Virus record (IMG/VR): IMGVR_UViG_3300003937_000179
Span: 1 to 27,945 of that record
DNA: 27,945 nt
Strand: one strand, 5' to 3'
DNA from: a virus
A model generated the notes under the pieces. The model was not told the DNA's origin. It saw nothing but the letters and a program-made list of their open reading frames with translations, and made no database searches. A program made the translations under genes and the position numbers. This document shows positions 1 to 6,925 of the stretch, piece after piece (position 1 is the first letter of the stretch; every line of letters begins with the position of its first letter).

Positions 1-30
1 TATTTTGCTAAGTTAGCAGCTGAAGCTTAA
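1..30 (+). CDS. C-terminal end of an unidentified gene (partial)
   Basis: Frame 1 reads YFAKLAAEA and then stops with TAA at 28-30. A strong rho-independent terminator follows 8 bases later, which supports this being the true 3' end of a plus-strand gene that begins before the window. Nine residues are too few to identify the product. Its position next to a T4-type tail cluster suggests a structural gene, but that is only inference from context. Confidence 0.45.
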   Translation, partial: YFAKLAAEA

Positions 31-38
31 TCTTTATG

Positions 39-61
39 AACCCGTCGAAAGGCGGGTTTTT
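39..61 (+). terminator. Rho-independent terminator
   Basis: AACCCG (39-44) pairs with CGGGTT (53-58). The stem is extended by a T-G wobble and a C-G pair closing a GAAA tetraloop (47-50), and a run of five T ends at 61. It lies just after the TAA at 28-30 and faces the convergent minus-strand gene that ends at 66. Read on the minus strand the stem is not followed by a U run, so it should terminate mainly plus-strand transcripts. Confidence 0.85.
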
Positions 62-65
62 AATT

Positions 66-1895
66 TCATCGAGGTGCAAATCCTTGTTTACCTGTCCAGA
101 GTTCTGCAGAGATCTCATTAAAGCCTTGAACATAAAAATGAGAATTTTTATATGAATAAGTATCACCATTATTTCCAGTAATTAATACACCTCCATGAGG
201 TCCATCACCCAATTTTCTTATTTTTTCTTCTTCCAGTAGCTTTAATTTCTCTTCTTGCTCTTTACGCCAACCGTCACCTCTGTTACCGCCCAGTGCCTGC
301 ACTTTAGCTCTATTGGATAGATTAGGATATGCTTTAGCAATATAATCTTTACGTTCTTGATTATCTGCCATAACTTGAACTTTCTTTAGTTCATCTGCTG
401 TCCAATCACCATGTTCAATTAAACCTTTTGTAATCCATTCTCTTTCTTGTAAAGATCTATTCATATAAAGTTGTTTAACGCTTTCCATTATTCTAGCATT
501 TCTCAATTTCTTTGCTGCATTTTGACCTGCAAATGCACCAGGAACTCCTTTGTCACCTTTATATTTAAATGCATTAAATCTTGCATCATTTGTAAAGAAA
601 TCCTCAAATCCTGCTTCACTATCTATTGCTCGTATTTCTGCTGCTGCTTGATCTGCAGCTGCCATAGCTTTTTCATTTTCTTCCATTCTCCAAGATACAA
701 AAGTCCATGTTGCCCAAGCAGCTAATCCTAAAGGCCCTAAAAATCTTATTCCACCCTTTAAAAGACTAAAAGGACTTTTAGGCAATAAACGAGTAGCCCA
801 CATTCTTGCTCTTAGTGTTCCAGGTTTAGCAGCAGAAAATGCTGCAGTTGTTGCAGCTTTGATTGCTGTTGCTATTCTTGTTTTTAATTTATTAGGTGTT
901 AATATAGAAGCCCATAAAGCAGTACTTAATATAGTACCACCATCTATACCAGTTCCAAAAATGCCATCATCTTCATTAAACTGAGATTGGTCAAGATCAA
1001 CTTCAGCTTCACCTATCTCATCAGTTGCGCCAACAAATGAAGCTACTAATAAACCAGCAGTAATTAATGGCCATAATCTTGGATTCTTAAGCATTCCTGT
1101 TTGTTTAGCAGTTAACTTTCTACCTTTGAATAGTCTTTTTCCAGCAATGCGAAATCTTTGCACCATTGTTTTTGCAAAACCTTTTTTAGTTCCAAATCCA
1201 AACCATTTTCTAAATTTTATTAAAGCAGCACCAATTCCTGCGGTTAAACTCGTAAAGCCTACAGCTTTAATATTACCCATAGTATTCTCATCAAAGAATC
1301 CTTCATCGCCAAGATCTCCATCCATACCTGGTATTCCACCAGTTCCAAAAACACCAGCACCGCCACCACCAAGTTTTGTACCTTCTATTCTATTTTCTCT
1401 TGCTATTCTTTGTTGAGTGTTAAAGTTTTGTAACTGATCTGCTCTCCATAATCTATTATCATTAATAAGAACCCATAATGAGTCATTTACTATACTATCA
1501 TGAACAGCTAGTACTTTTTCACCAACACCAGCTATATCTAAATCACCACCTAATGCGCCTTTCCCTCTAGGATCATGTAATCCTATAATACTTGCATTAA
1601 TATCTTTAAGTATATCATTTCGAGTTAAATCTCGTGTTTTACCACCAGTTTTGGTTAATTTAGAATCAGCAAATGTTTTTGCTTGACCAGCGATGAACCT
1701 ACGACGAAAGTCTTCCGAAGAATCTACTACTAATCCTTCAGTCTCTATTTGCTCTTCGCTCTTTAATAATAATGACTCAGCGCGTTTGGCTTCTTCAGCT
1801 TCTCTTAATCTGTCACGTACTGTTTGTGCATTCAGCTTTCGTAACTGACCAACGACCTCTTGGAGTAACATTATATTTTGTTCTTTCTTAGCCAT
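66..1895 (-). CDS. Putative tail tape-measure / gp29-position protein
   Basis: The protein has 609 residues; T4 tape measure gp29 has 590. The start overlaps the end of the gp51-like reading frame by 8 bases. Visible parts are a charged, coiled-coil-like N-terminus (about 8-52), a Gly-rich linker (about 173-200), and four hydrophobic stretches near 211-227, 274-290, 321-333 and 384-402, separated by basic segments. A charged helical C-terminal region follows, then a short polar tail. In tailed phages the tape measure usually lies directly downstream of the tail-assembly chaperone pair, and here gp26 and the gp51-like frame come just before it. Hydrophobic helices are also usual in tape measures, which enter the host membrane during ejection. 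I could not recognise a family motif. The call rests on position, length and composition. It could instead be another internal tail protein. Confidence 0.55.
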   Translation of the reverse strand: MAKKEQNIMLLQEVVGQLRKLNAQTVRDRLREAEEAKRAESLLLKSEEQIETEGLVVDSSEDFRRRFIAGQAKTFADSKLTKTGGKTRDLTRNDILKDINASIIGLHDPRGKGALGGDLDIAGVGEKVLAVHDSIVNDSLWVLINDNRLWRADQLQNFNTQQRIARENRIEGTKLGGGGAGVFGTGGIPGMDGDLGDEGFFDENTMGNIKAVGFTSLTAGIGAALIKFRKWFGFGTKKGFAKTMVQRFRIAGKRLFKGRKLTAKQTGMLKNPRLWPLITAGLLVASFVGATDEIGEAEVDLDQSQFNEDDGIFGTGIDGGTILSTALWASILTPNKLKTRIATAIKAATTAAFSAAKPGTLRARMWATRLLPKSPFSLLKGGIRFLGPLGLAAWATWTFVSWRMEENEKAMAAADQAAAEIRAIDSEAGFEDFFTNDARFNAFKYKGDKGVPGAFAGQNAAKKLRNARIMESVKQLYMNRSLQEREWITKGLIEHGDWTADELKKVQVMADNQERKDYIAKAYPNLSNRAKVQALGGNRGDGWRKEQEEKLKLLEEEKIRKLGDGPHGGVLITGNNGDTYSYKNSHFYVQGFNEISAELWTGKQGFAPR

Positions 1896-2073
1896 TCTTC
1901 TTTTTTATCCTTTCGTTTTGTTCTTTAACATGTTCCTGTAAAAGGTTGATATATATCTCCCTTTCCCATGGAATCATGTTATCTAGCTCATCTAATCCAA
2001 AATTATGCTGATGCATCAAAGCAAAATTTAGTTTATAATAACTTATAACATTACTATGAGAAAGGGTTATTGA
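1888..2073 (-). CDS. gp51-like domain reached by -1 frameshift from gp26
   Basis: An open frame of 61 codons lies one frame back from gp26 and ends at TAA 1890-1888, overlapping the next gene by 8 bases. The core contains YYKLNFALMHQHNF, then LDELDNMIPWEREIY, then a charged helix. This is the kind of sequence I associate with short gp51-like baseplate-hub assembly proteins of marine T4-type phages and with the T-type domain of tail-assembly chaperones. The frame has a TGA just upstream (2082-2080) and no start codon before an ATG at 2016, which lies inside the conserved segment and has no Shine-Dalgarno. Expression as a gp26 fusion of 297 residues (236 + 61) by slippage at 2073-2079 fits best. 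The frameshift is predicted from sequence only. Confidence 0.7.
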   Translation of the reverse strand, partial: SITLSHSNVISYYKLNFALMHQHNFGLDELDNMIPWEREIYINLLQEHVKEQNERIKKKNG

Positions 2074-2780
2074 AAAAAATCAACTAAACCCTTTAACTCT
2101 ATACTATTACTTTCACCACACTTCTTACAATCAAAATCTAAATTATACGATAAATAAGGAGCTTGAGATAATACATCAACAATCTGATTAAACTGGTCTG
2201 AACTTAAACTTTCAACCATTGCAACTACTTCTTCATGCGGTACATCTGCAACAATAAATGTTTCTTCGCCACTATATACCGTTTCAAGAGAAGCACAAAC
2301 CATATTAATTATAGTTTCTGTCTCAGATTCTTTCACTAAATCTTTATTCCTATCCTTCATCGTAGCCCATTTTAAATCAACACTTATATCATTTGTTAAT
2401 TTAACATGTGTATCTACTACATCATTTAAATTTTCAACCGTAACTTTTTCTAAATCAATCTTAATGTCATTTCTTTCATCACAAGCTTTACATTTAGGTG
2501 TTAATTCTATACCTTCACCTACTGACTTACTTCTTAAAGTTACAAACATAAACTCAACATCAAAAGTAGTTAACTTACTTGCATCAATGTCTGATATAAT
2601 ACAGGCATTAATAATAGCAAGTACACTATTTTCAATTTGTTTCTCATCTTGAGATTCCATTGCTATTAACAATATTTTCTCTTCTTTGACCGTATACGGT
2701 CTGTATGCAATACTTTCGCCTGATGAAGGCACAATCATATCATACTCTGGTGTTACCATTCTTGGTAGCATATTACTCAT
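2067..2780 (-). CDS. 26: Baseplate hub / tail-assembly chaperone protein gp26
   Basis: The protein has 237 residues; T4 gp26 has 208. It matches the T4-type base-plate protein family in its N-terminal YRPYTVKEEKILLIAMES segment (residues 27-44). Two CxxC pairs, C97/C100 and C218/C221, look like a split zinc ribbon. The ATG at 2780 is preferred because GGAG lies 7 bases upstream; an in-frame TTG one codon earlier has no such support. gp26 acts in assembly of the baseplate hub. The final codons run GAT TTT TTT CAA TAA and form a slippery heptamer in the right phase for a -1 shift into the gp51-like frame, so a short and a long product are expected, as with lambda gpG and gpGT. Confidence 0.85.
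   Translation of the reverse strand: MSNMLPRMVTPEYDMIVPSSGESIAYRPYTVKEEKILLIAMESQDEKQIENSVLAIINACIISDIDASKLTTFDVEFMFVTLRSKSVGEGIELTPKCKACDERNDIKIDLEKVTVENLNDVVDTHVKLTNDISVDLKWATMKDRNKDLVKESETETIINMVCASLETVYSGEETFIVADVPHEEVVAMVESLSSDQFNQIVDVLSQAPYLSYNLDFDCKKCGESNSIELKGLVDFFQ
2073..2079 (-). other. Predicted -1 ribosomal frameshift site (U UUU UUU)
   Basis: Seven T on the minus strand are phased T TTT TTT in the gp26 frame, two codons before its stop. AAAGGG (complement of 2089-2094) lies 9 bases upstream of the heptamer, close to the spacing of the stimulatory Shine-Dalgarno in E. coli dnaX. I see no strong hairpin or pseudoknot downstream, only weak AT-rich pairing. Slippage would fuse gp26 residues 1-236 to the 61-residue gp51-like frame. 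Confidence 0.65.
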
Positions 2781-2803
2781 CAATTTACTCCATTATTATT
2801 AAA

Positions 2804-3586
2804 TTATTGTATCAATCCTCTATTATGTCTAGACCTAGCTATTTTTCTATTTTCTGCTCTATTAGCTGCCGATATTGCTTTATATTGTGCAGCTCTACTT
2901 TGGTCTAACCTACTTCCTTGAGTAGTCTGATTCATTTTTGGATTAGCTAATACTTTTCTATTAGCTTCTTGAATTGCTTTATATTGTGCAGCTCTTTTTT
3001 CATTCTTATTTTCAAATCCATCTACTCCAACATCTTTCTCATCTGATTTCCAATTATCATATTCCCATGTCACTGTTATTTCCATTATACCTTCAGCACC
3101 TTCGCCTAATTCAACTTGACTTACTTGAATTGGATATGCATTCATTAATTTACAAGAATATCCTACTGTTTTATCTTCATCTCCGATTAAAGCATCAATT
3201 TGAACTTGTGCACAATAATCATTTTTATACATTGTTTTATAATGATTACCTGAACTATTAACAATCATCTCTTGCCATACATCAAAATACTTCTTCATAT
3301 AATAATCACCTGTCAACATAAATGACATTGTAACTTCATCAGTAGCCATTGAATAAGGCTTCTTTGCAAGGTGATGGTTATGTGTAGCTTCAGTAGTAGA
3401 TATACGTTTTCCTGGAAGTACTACAGCTGTACACAAAACCCATGTGTCAAGGCCAGATTGGATCCAATTATAGCCACTTGTTTGATTTGTTATTACTGGA
3501 TGTGTAAAATGAACACCATAACGATTACCACGTGCTATACCGCTACGTCTTTGTATTAAGGCTTTCATATCATCTATCGGGTTCAT
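2804..3586 (-). CDS. gp54-like tail-tube initiator (tube/baseplate junction)
   Basis: The protein has 260 residues from the ATG at 3586, which overlaps the previous stop (TAATG) and has GAGGA upstream; the open frame extends 9 codons further without support. Tail-tube-family features are an LPGKRISTTEA segment after the first strands, F-DVWQEMI in the middle, and CKLMNAYPIQVSQVELG followed by EITVTWEYDNW near residues 150-184. T4 gp54 (320 aa) polymerises on the baseplate with gp48 to start the gp19 tube and has a gp19-like fold. gp48 is encoded across the divergent promoter, so gp54 is the likelier identity than gp19. The basic C-terminus carries two copies of a RAAQYKAI..ANR helix 33 residues apart. 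Confidence 0.65.
   Translation of the reverse strand: MNPIDDMKALIQRRSGIARGNRYGVHFTHPVITNQTSGYNWIQSGLDTWVLCTAVVLPGKRISTTEATHNHHLAKKPYSMATDEVTMSFMLTGDYYMKKYFDVWQEMIVNSSGNHYKTMYKNDYCAQVQIDALIGDEDKTVGYSCKLMNAYPIQVSQVELGEGAEGIMEITVTWEYDNWKSDEKDVGVDGFENKNEKRAAQYKAIQEANRKVLANPKMNQTTQGSRLDQSRAAQYKAISAANRAENRKIARSRHNRGLIQ
2858..2995 (-). repeat. Imperfect direct repeat in the gp54-like C-terminus
   Basis: Two 39-base units, 2858-2896 and 2957-2995, are 99 bases (33 codons) apart and nearly identical except for a few central bases. They encode RAAQYKAI(Q/S)(E/A)ANR twice. The in-frame spacing points to an internal duplication of a short basic helix. Confidence 0.8.
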
Positions 3587-4170
3587 TAGTATTTCCTCGC
3601 TGAATCTGACCAAACTGAGCCAACACTGGCTTTCTTAAAGTTTGCTGTTTGTAAAAATATTGCTATGTTCCATTCCGCTGCATTAACCTTCATAATATTT
3701 GAAGTTACCTTCTCTGACAAATAATGTTTAAAGCACGGCTTAAAATATTTATAGCTCCTTGTTGCCATTAGTAACTTATATGTTATCTTAAATCTTGTAG
3801 TCTTATTAAACTTCTGATTAGATGCTGTATCGTTTAATTTATCTAAGAAGATTGCACGAACTTTAGGTGGTAAGTAATGTAAGTTAATACCATAGAACCC
3901 ATCTTTTGCAGGACCAACAACAATCGTTAATGGAAATGCATCATAATAAGGCAAAGTTTTCTTATGCTTTGGATTATATGTGTACATAACCATATCGCCA
4001 GGTGAGGCACCAGATTGTTTCTTTAATCTATCATCGCCTAATATTTTACCTGCACCGATCTTACCAAGCTTCGAAACATTCGCTGCAAACCAATCGTTTG
4101 CTTCTTTACTGCGAGCCTTTAATCCTTTACGAAATGCTTCGCTTTCTAACTTATCAAATAAACTAGCCAC
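3586..4170 (-). CDS. Conserved T4-like virion-cluster protein, function unknown
   Basis: The protein has 194 residues from a GTG start with GGAG 7 bases upstream. The start overlaps the 62-aa gene by 8 bases, and the stop overlaps the next ATG as TAATG, so translation is probably coupled on both sides. The most distinctive part is YTYNPKHKKTLPYYDAFPL, followed by GFYGINLHYLPPKVRAIFLD (about residues 63-110). I have a recollection of similar motifs in unnamed structural genes of marine T4-type phages. There is no signal peptide or clear membrane segment, and the C-terminal half is basic and aromatic-rich. Its place between gp4 and the gp54-like gene suggests a role in tail, neck or baseplate assembly. 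I do not assign a T4 gene name. Confidence 0.7.
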   Translation of the reverse strand: MASLFDKLESEAFRKGLKARSKEANDWFAANVSKLGKIGAGKILGDDRLKKQSGASPGDMVMYTYNPKHKKTLPYYDAFPLTIVVGPAKDGFYGINLHYLPPKVRAIFLDKLNDTASNQKFNKTTRFKITYKLLMATRSYKYFKPCFKHYLSEKVTSNIMKVNAAEWNIAIFLQTANFKKASVGSVWSDSARKY

Positions 4171-4351
4171 TAAATGTCTCCATTAATTGCGGACCAAATG
4201 AAACCATTATATATGCAATGACTCCAACACCAAATAAACCTATTAACATCCATTTCATTTTAAAATCATTTACTAACATTTGAAACCCTATTATCTCATT
4301 ACCCAATATGCGTATTGAGAGCTCAAGTTTACCTTCATCTTCTTTGTCCAT
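4163..4351 (-). CDS. Small single-pass membrane protein, unknown
   Basis: The protein has 62 residues: an acidic N-terminus, an amphipathic segment LELSIRILGNEIIGFQMLV, then one strong membrane segment (about residues 34-55, WMLIGLFGVGVIAYIMVSF). The gene overlaps the next by 8 bases. No Shine-Dalgarno is well spaced: a GGG lies 13 bases upstream. A perfect late promoter octamer ends 5 bases before the ATG. It looks like a conserved small gene of this phage group rather than a chance frame, because of its packing and hydrophobic profile. It could be a holin-like or membrane-anchoring factor, but nothing in the sequence proves that. Confidence 0.65.
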   Translation of the reverse strand: MDKEDEGKLELSIRILGNEIIGFQMLVNDFKMKWMLIGLFGVGVIAYIMVSFGPQLMETFSG

Positions 4352-4356
4352 ACTTA

Positions 4357-4364
4357 TATTTATA
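4357..4364 (-). promoter_or_regulatory. T4-type late promoter (TATAAATA)
   Basis: A perfect late octamer on the minus strand overlaps the gp4 stop codon and lies 5 bases before the ATG of the 62-aa gene. In T4 the octamer spans about -13 to -6, so the predicted +1 is the A of that ATG. Confidence 0.65.
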
Positions 4365-4857
4365 CCCTTTTCTTAAGAGTTTTCCATATTCTTCTACCAG
4401 TTTTAGTTTTACTAGCTTTAAATCCTAATGTCATTGTTTTGATACCCATTGCCTCTAATTCTTTCTCAGTCCATATATGAAACTCATAGCCACGTTCTTC
4501 ACAAAACTTTTGTGCATATTTCCATTTAGAAGTATTCTTCATATATGTTAATGCTTCAGTAAGTTTTTTACGTTTAGGTGGTTTAGTTTGTGCTGATGGT
4601 TTGATCTCAACTAACATTGTACGGCCGCTTGTAGTTCGTATAGTGAGGTCAACAAAGTATCTATGTGCTTTATTATCTGTTGCACATATATAACCTATGA
4701 CGGTTTCTTCAGAATTCCACCACTTAACCCATGATGCTTTATCTAAATATCTAAATGCATTACGTTCCCATAACGATCGATAATGTATTGAATTTGGATC
4801 ACCTTTATACTTATGTAAGTTTTTTGGTTTCCAAGAACCAGAATATGTCTTTTTCAT
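4360..4857 (-). CDS. 4: Head-completion nuclease gp4
   Basis: The protein has 165 residues from the ATG at 4857; T4 gp4 has about 150. It belongs to the TnsA-like PD-(D/E)XK head-completion family. Visible motifs are KPKN near the N-terminus, YKGDPNSIHYRSLWE (17-31), HRYFVDL with D70, VEIKP with E84 and K86, and then QTKPPKR. E31, D70, E84 and K86 fit the expected metal-dependent nuclease site. gp4 acts on filled heads before tails join. The open frame extends 7 codons upstream, but that stretch would lie over the promoter and lacks family resemblance. A late octamer ends 5 bases before this ATG and no Shine-Dalgarno is present, so a leaderless message is likely. Confidence 0.9.
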   Translation of the reverse strand: MKKTYSGSWKPKNLHKYKGDPNSIHYRSLWERNAFRYLDKASWVKWWNSEETVIGYICATDNKAHRYFVDLTIRTTSGRTMLVEIKPSAQTKPPKRKKLTEALTYMKNTSKWKYAQKFCEERGYEFHIWTEKELEAMGIKTMTLGFKASKTKTGRRIWKTLKKRV

Positions 4858-4862
4858 ACAAC

Positions 4863-4870
4863 TATTTATA
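4863..4870 (-). promoter_or_regulatory. T4-type late promoter for gp4 and the leftward operon
   Basis: A perfect TATAAATA on the minus strand lies 5 bases before the gp4 ATG. The predicted +1 is the A of the start codon. It sits 8 bases from the oppositely oriented octamer at 4879-4886. Confidence 0.8.
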
Positions 4871-4878
4871 CAAATCAT

Positions 4879-4886
4879 TATAAATA
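4879..4886 (+). promoter_or_regulatory. T4-type late promoter for gp48 operon
   Basis: A perfect TATAAATA gives a predicted +1 near 4892 and a leader of about 22 bases. Unlike the minus-strand partner, this leader carries a good Shine-Dalgarno (AAAGGA, 4902-4907) before the gp48 ATG at 4914. Confidence 0.8.
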
Positions 4887-4913
4887 ACTATATAACGAAT
4901 TAAAGGACTAATT

Positions 4914-6221
4914 ATGTCAGACGCATACGAAAGAAAATTAAATGATTCAATGGGATTAGAATTTCCAAATGTTCGTATTAAAAAAGGTGATGTATTTCAA
5001 TCACGTGTTCAAGCTAGCGATTTTTATAGAAAACGTATAACATTTAATCTTAAATATCCTGAGACAGTAGGAGAAGATTTCAATAATGTTACTAATTATA
5101 ATTCAAATTCTTCTAGTCATTATGCTAAAAGTCGAATAGCTGATAAAGGTCGTGAAGGACCTGACAATGAACCAGGTATATTGAAAGATTCTATGGAACC
5201 ATTTGTATTTTTTGAATTTATGGAAATAACTCCAAAGAAAAAATTAGATAAATTAGGAATGATGGGTGAAGCTGGTAAAAAAGCAAGAACACTAAACTCT
5301 CCTAAGGCTATGGGATTTGCTAAAGCTGCTGGTGGTAATACAGATCCAAGTGATTTAGAATTTCAAGGAACATATTATTCATTATTACAAGATTATATGC
5401 CTGATGCTGTAACAGGTGATAGTAATCCTCATCAAGGTTCTACTATGCTCGAAGCGGCTGGCGAAGCAGGTAAAGGAGGATGGTTTACTGCAGCATTAAG
5501 ACAATACGCAGGTTCAATAGCATTATATATGCCTACTGATATTCAAATAAATGATCAGATAGTTTATAATGAAGCAACAAGAAAAGTTGCAGGAATACTT
5601 GAAGGTGGGATGGCTGATTTGTCCGGAGAAAGTGCAGGTACAGTAGCAACATCTCAAGCTTCAATGACAGCACTTGGTACTGGAGTAGGTGCATTAAGTG
5701 AGAAATATATTCCTAAACTATTAGGAAAAGCTTTTCCTAAAGCTACTGAATTTATAGCAGATAAAGGAAAGGTTCTTGGTGGTTTTCTCGGTGCAGCAGG
5801 TGCTAGTATTGTAAGTGATGAATACCAAAGATCTACTGGTAAAGCAACTAATCCTCATGATTATATGGCATATCAATCAACAGGTTTAAGAAGTTTTACA
5901 TTTACATTTACATTTTTGCCTGACAGTAAAGATGAATCAGATGAAGTAACAAAAATTATTAAACACTTTAGAATAGCAGCACATGCGAAAAGAAATGATT
6001 CGCTTACACTAACTGTTCCAGATCACGTTGTTACATCATTCCATGGAGCTGGTGATATGATACAAATGCCTCCAACTGTTATTGAAGCCGTTAATATTAC
6101 ATATAATCCAAATAATACTTCATTTTTTAAGGATGGAAATAATCCAGTTGAAGTTGCAATGAGTATAACACTTAAAGAGATTGTTCCACTTTATAGACAC
6201 GATATTGAAGGAGGTTTCTAA
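4914..6221 (+). CDS. 48: Baseplate tail-tube cap gp48
   Basis: The protein has 435 residues; T4 gp48 has 364. Family-like segments are the N-terminal FPNVRIKKGDVFQSRVQ region, IALYMPTDIQINDQIVYNEA near 200-220, and the C-terminal LRSFTFTFTFLPDSKDES followed by an IIKHFR helix and LKEIVPLYRHDIEGGF at the end. gp48 caps the assembled baseplate and, with gp54, nucleates the tail tube. The centre (about 220-300) is rich in Gly and Ala and has a glycine-zipper-like look, longer than in T4. It is the first gene after the divergent late promoter and overlaps gp53 by one base (TAATG), with AGGAGG just before that junction. Confidence 0.85.
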   Translation: MSDAYERKLNDSMGLEFPNVRIKKGDVFQSRVQASDFYRKRITFNLKYPETVGEDFNNVTNYNSNSSSHYAKSRIADKGREGPDNEPGILKDSMEPFVFFEFMEITPKKKLDKLGMMGEAGKKARTLNSPKAMGFAKAAGGNTDPSDLEFQGTYYSLLQDYMPDAVTGDSNPHQGSTMLEAAGEAGKGGWFTAALRQYAGSIALYMPTDIQINDQIVYNEATRKVAGILEGGMADLSGESAGTVATSQASMTALGTGVGALSEKYIPKLLGKAFPKATEFIADKGKVLGGFLGAAGASIVSDEYQRSTGKATNPHDYMAYQSTGLRSFTFTFTFLPDSKDESDEVTKIIKHFRIAAHAKRNDSLTLTVPDHVVTSFHGAGDMIQMPPTVIEAVNITYNPNNTSFFKDGNNPVEVAMSITLKEIVPLYRHDIEGGF

Positions 6222-6925
6222 TGTATTTTGCAAGTATAAACAATGTAGCAATTGATGTAGATGGATCAGGTAATTTAGACGCATTAAAAAATTTAACGGC
6301 TAGAGCTAAAGTTTCTAATGCATTATTAAATAGTTCTGTATACTATGAAACAGTTTCAGTTCAAGATGGTGAAAGGCCAGATATTCTTTCGAAAAGATTA
6401 TATAATGATGAGAGATATCATTGGACATTTTTATTACTTAATCCACAAATAAAAAATATATGGGATGATTGGCCAATGAGCTCAACACAATTATTAGATT
6501 ACTGTACAAATAAGTATCAATACTTATGTGCTGATACCGATGATGACTTAAACAATAAATTTACAGTTGGCGAGACAGTGACTGGCTCAGTCTCAGGTGC
6601 TAAGGGAGTTGTAAAAGAAATACATGTTAATTTGGGTTATGTCACAATTGAATTAACATCTGGCACATTTACTATAACTGGTGAAACAATTAATGGTGCA
6701 ACTTCAGGATCGGCCGCAGCATGTAATTTTGTTAAGAGTCAAGCTTATGCACCGCATCACCACAGAGATACATCAGGAGTTAGAGTAAGACGTAGTAATG
6801 TGACAGTTCCTTATACATTGCTCGATTATGAGACAGCAATAACAGATCAGAATCGAAATTTAAAAGTAATTAAATCTCAACATCTAAACACTATAGTACA
6901 AGCATTTGTATCTGCAATGTCGTAA
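6221..6925 (+). CDS. 53: Baseplate wedge subunit gp53 with an inserted domain
   Basis: The protein has 234 residues; T4 gp53 has 196. The N-terminal half contains the LysM-like gp53 core: YYETVSVQDGERPDILSKRL, then NDERYHWTFLLLNPQIKN and WDDWPMS. The C-terminus has VTVPYTLLDYETAITDQNR followed by the terminal helix. Between them (about residues 114-172) lies a beta-rich stretch with FTVGETVTGSVSGAKGVV and GETINGATSG, which looks like a small inserted decorating domain common in marine phage virion proteins. gp53 joins wedges to the hub. It overlaps both neighbours by one base; the stop/start with the next gene lacks a Shine-Dalgarno, so reinitiation is likely. Confidence 0.85.
   Translation: MYFASINNVAIDVDGSGNLDALKNLTARAKVSNALLNSSVYYETVSVQDGERPDILSKRLYNDERYHWTFLLLNPQIKNIWDDWPMSSTQLLDYCTNKYQYLCADTDDDLNNKFTVGETVTGSVSGAKGVVKEIHVNLGYVTIELTSGTFTITGETINGATSGSAAACNFVKSQAYAPHHHRDTSGVRVRRSNVTVPYTLLDYETAITDQNRNLKVIKSQHLNTIVQAFVSAMS

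Noticed and set aside
1126-1416. Plus-strand 96-residue Pro-rich open frame
   Set aside because: It lies wholly opposite the tape-measure candidate, and its Pro-rich composition mirrors the Gly-rich linker codons on the other strand.
2781-2783. TTG start for gp26
   Set aside because: The next codon is ATG with well-spaced GGAG, and the TTG gives only one extra residue.
3587-3613. Nine-codon N-terminal extension of the gp54-like protein
   Set aside because: It overlaps the end of the 194-aa gene; the ATG at 3586 has a Shine-Dalgarno and a TAATG junction like its neighbours.
3746-3753. TATAAATA on the minus strand inside the 194-aa gene
   Set aside because: It encodes Tyr-Lys-Tyr in frame and has no nearby start codon or gene boundary downstream, so chance is the simplest reading.
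4858-4878. Seven-codon N-terminal extension of gp4 (start at 4878)
   Set aside because: It would run through the late promoter octamer, lacks a Shine-Dalgarno and does not look like the family N-terminus; ATG 4857 fits better.
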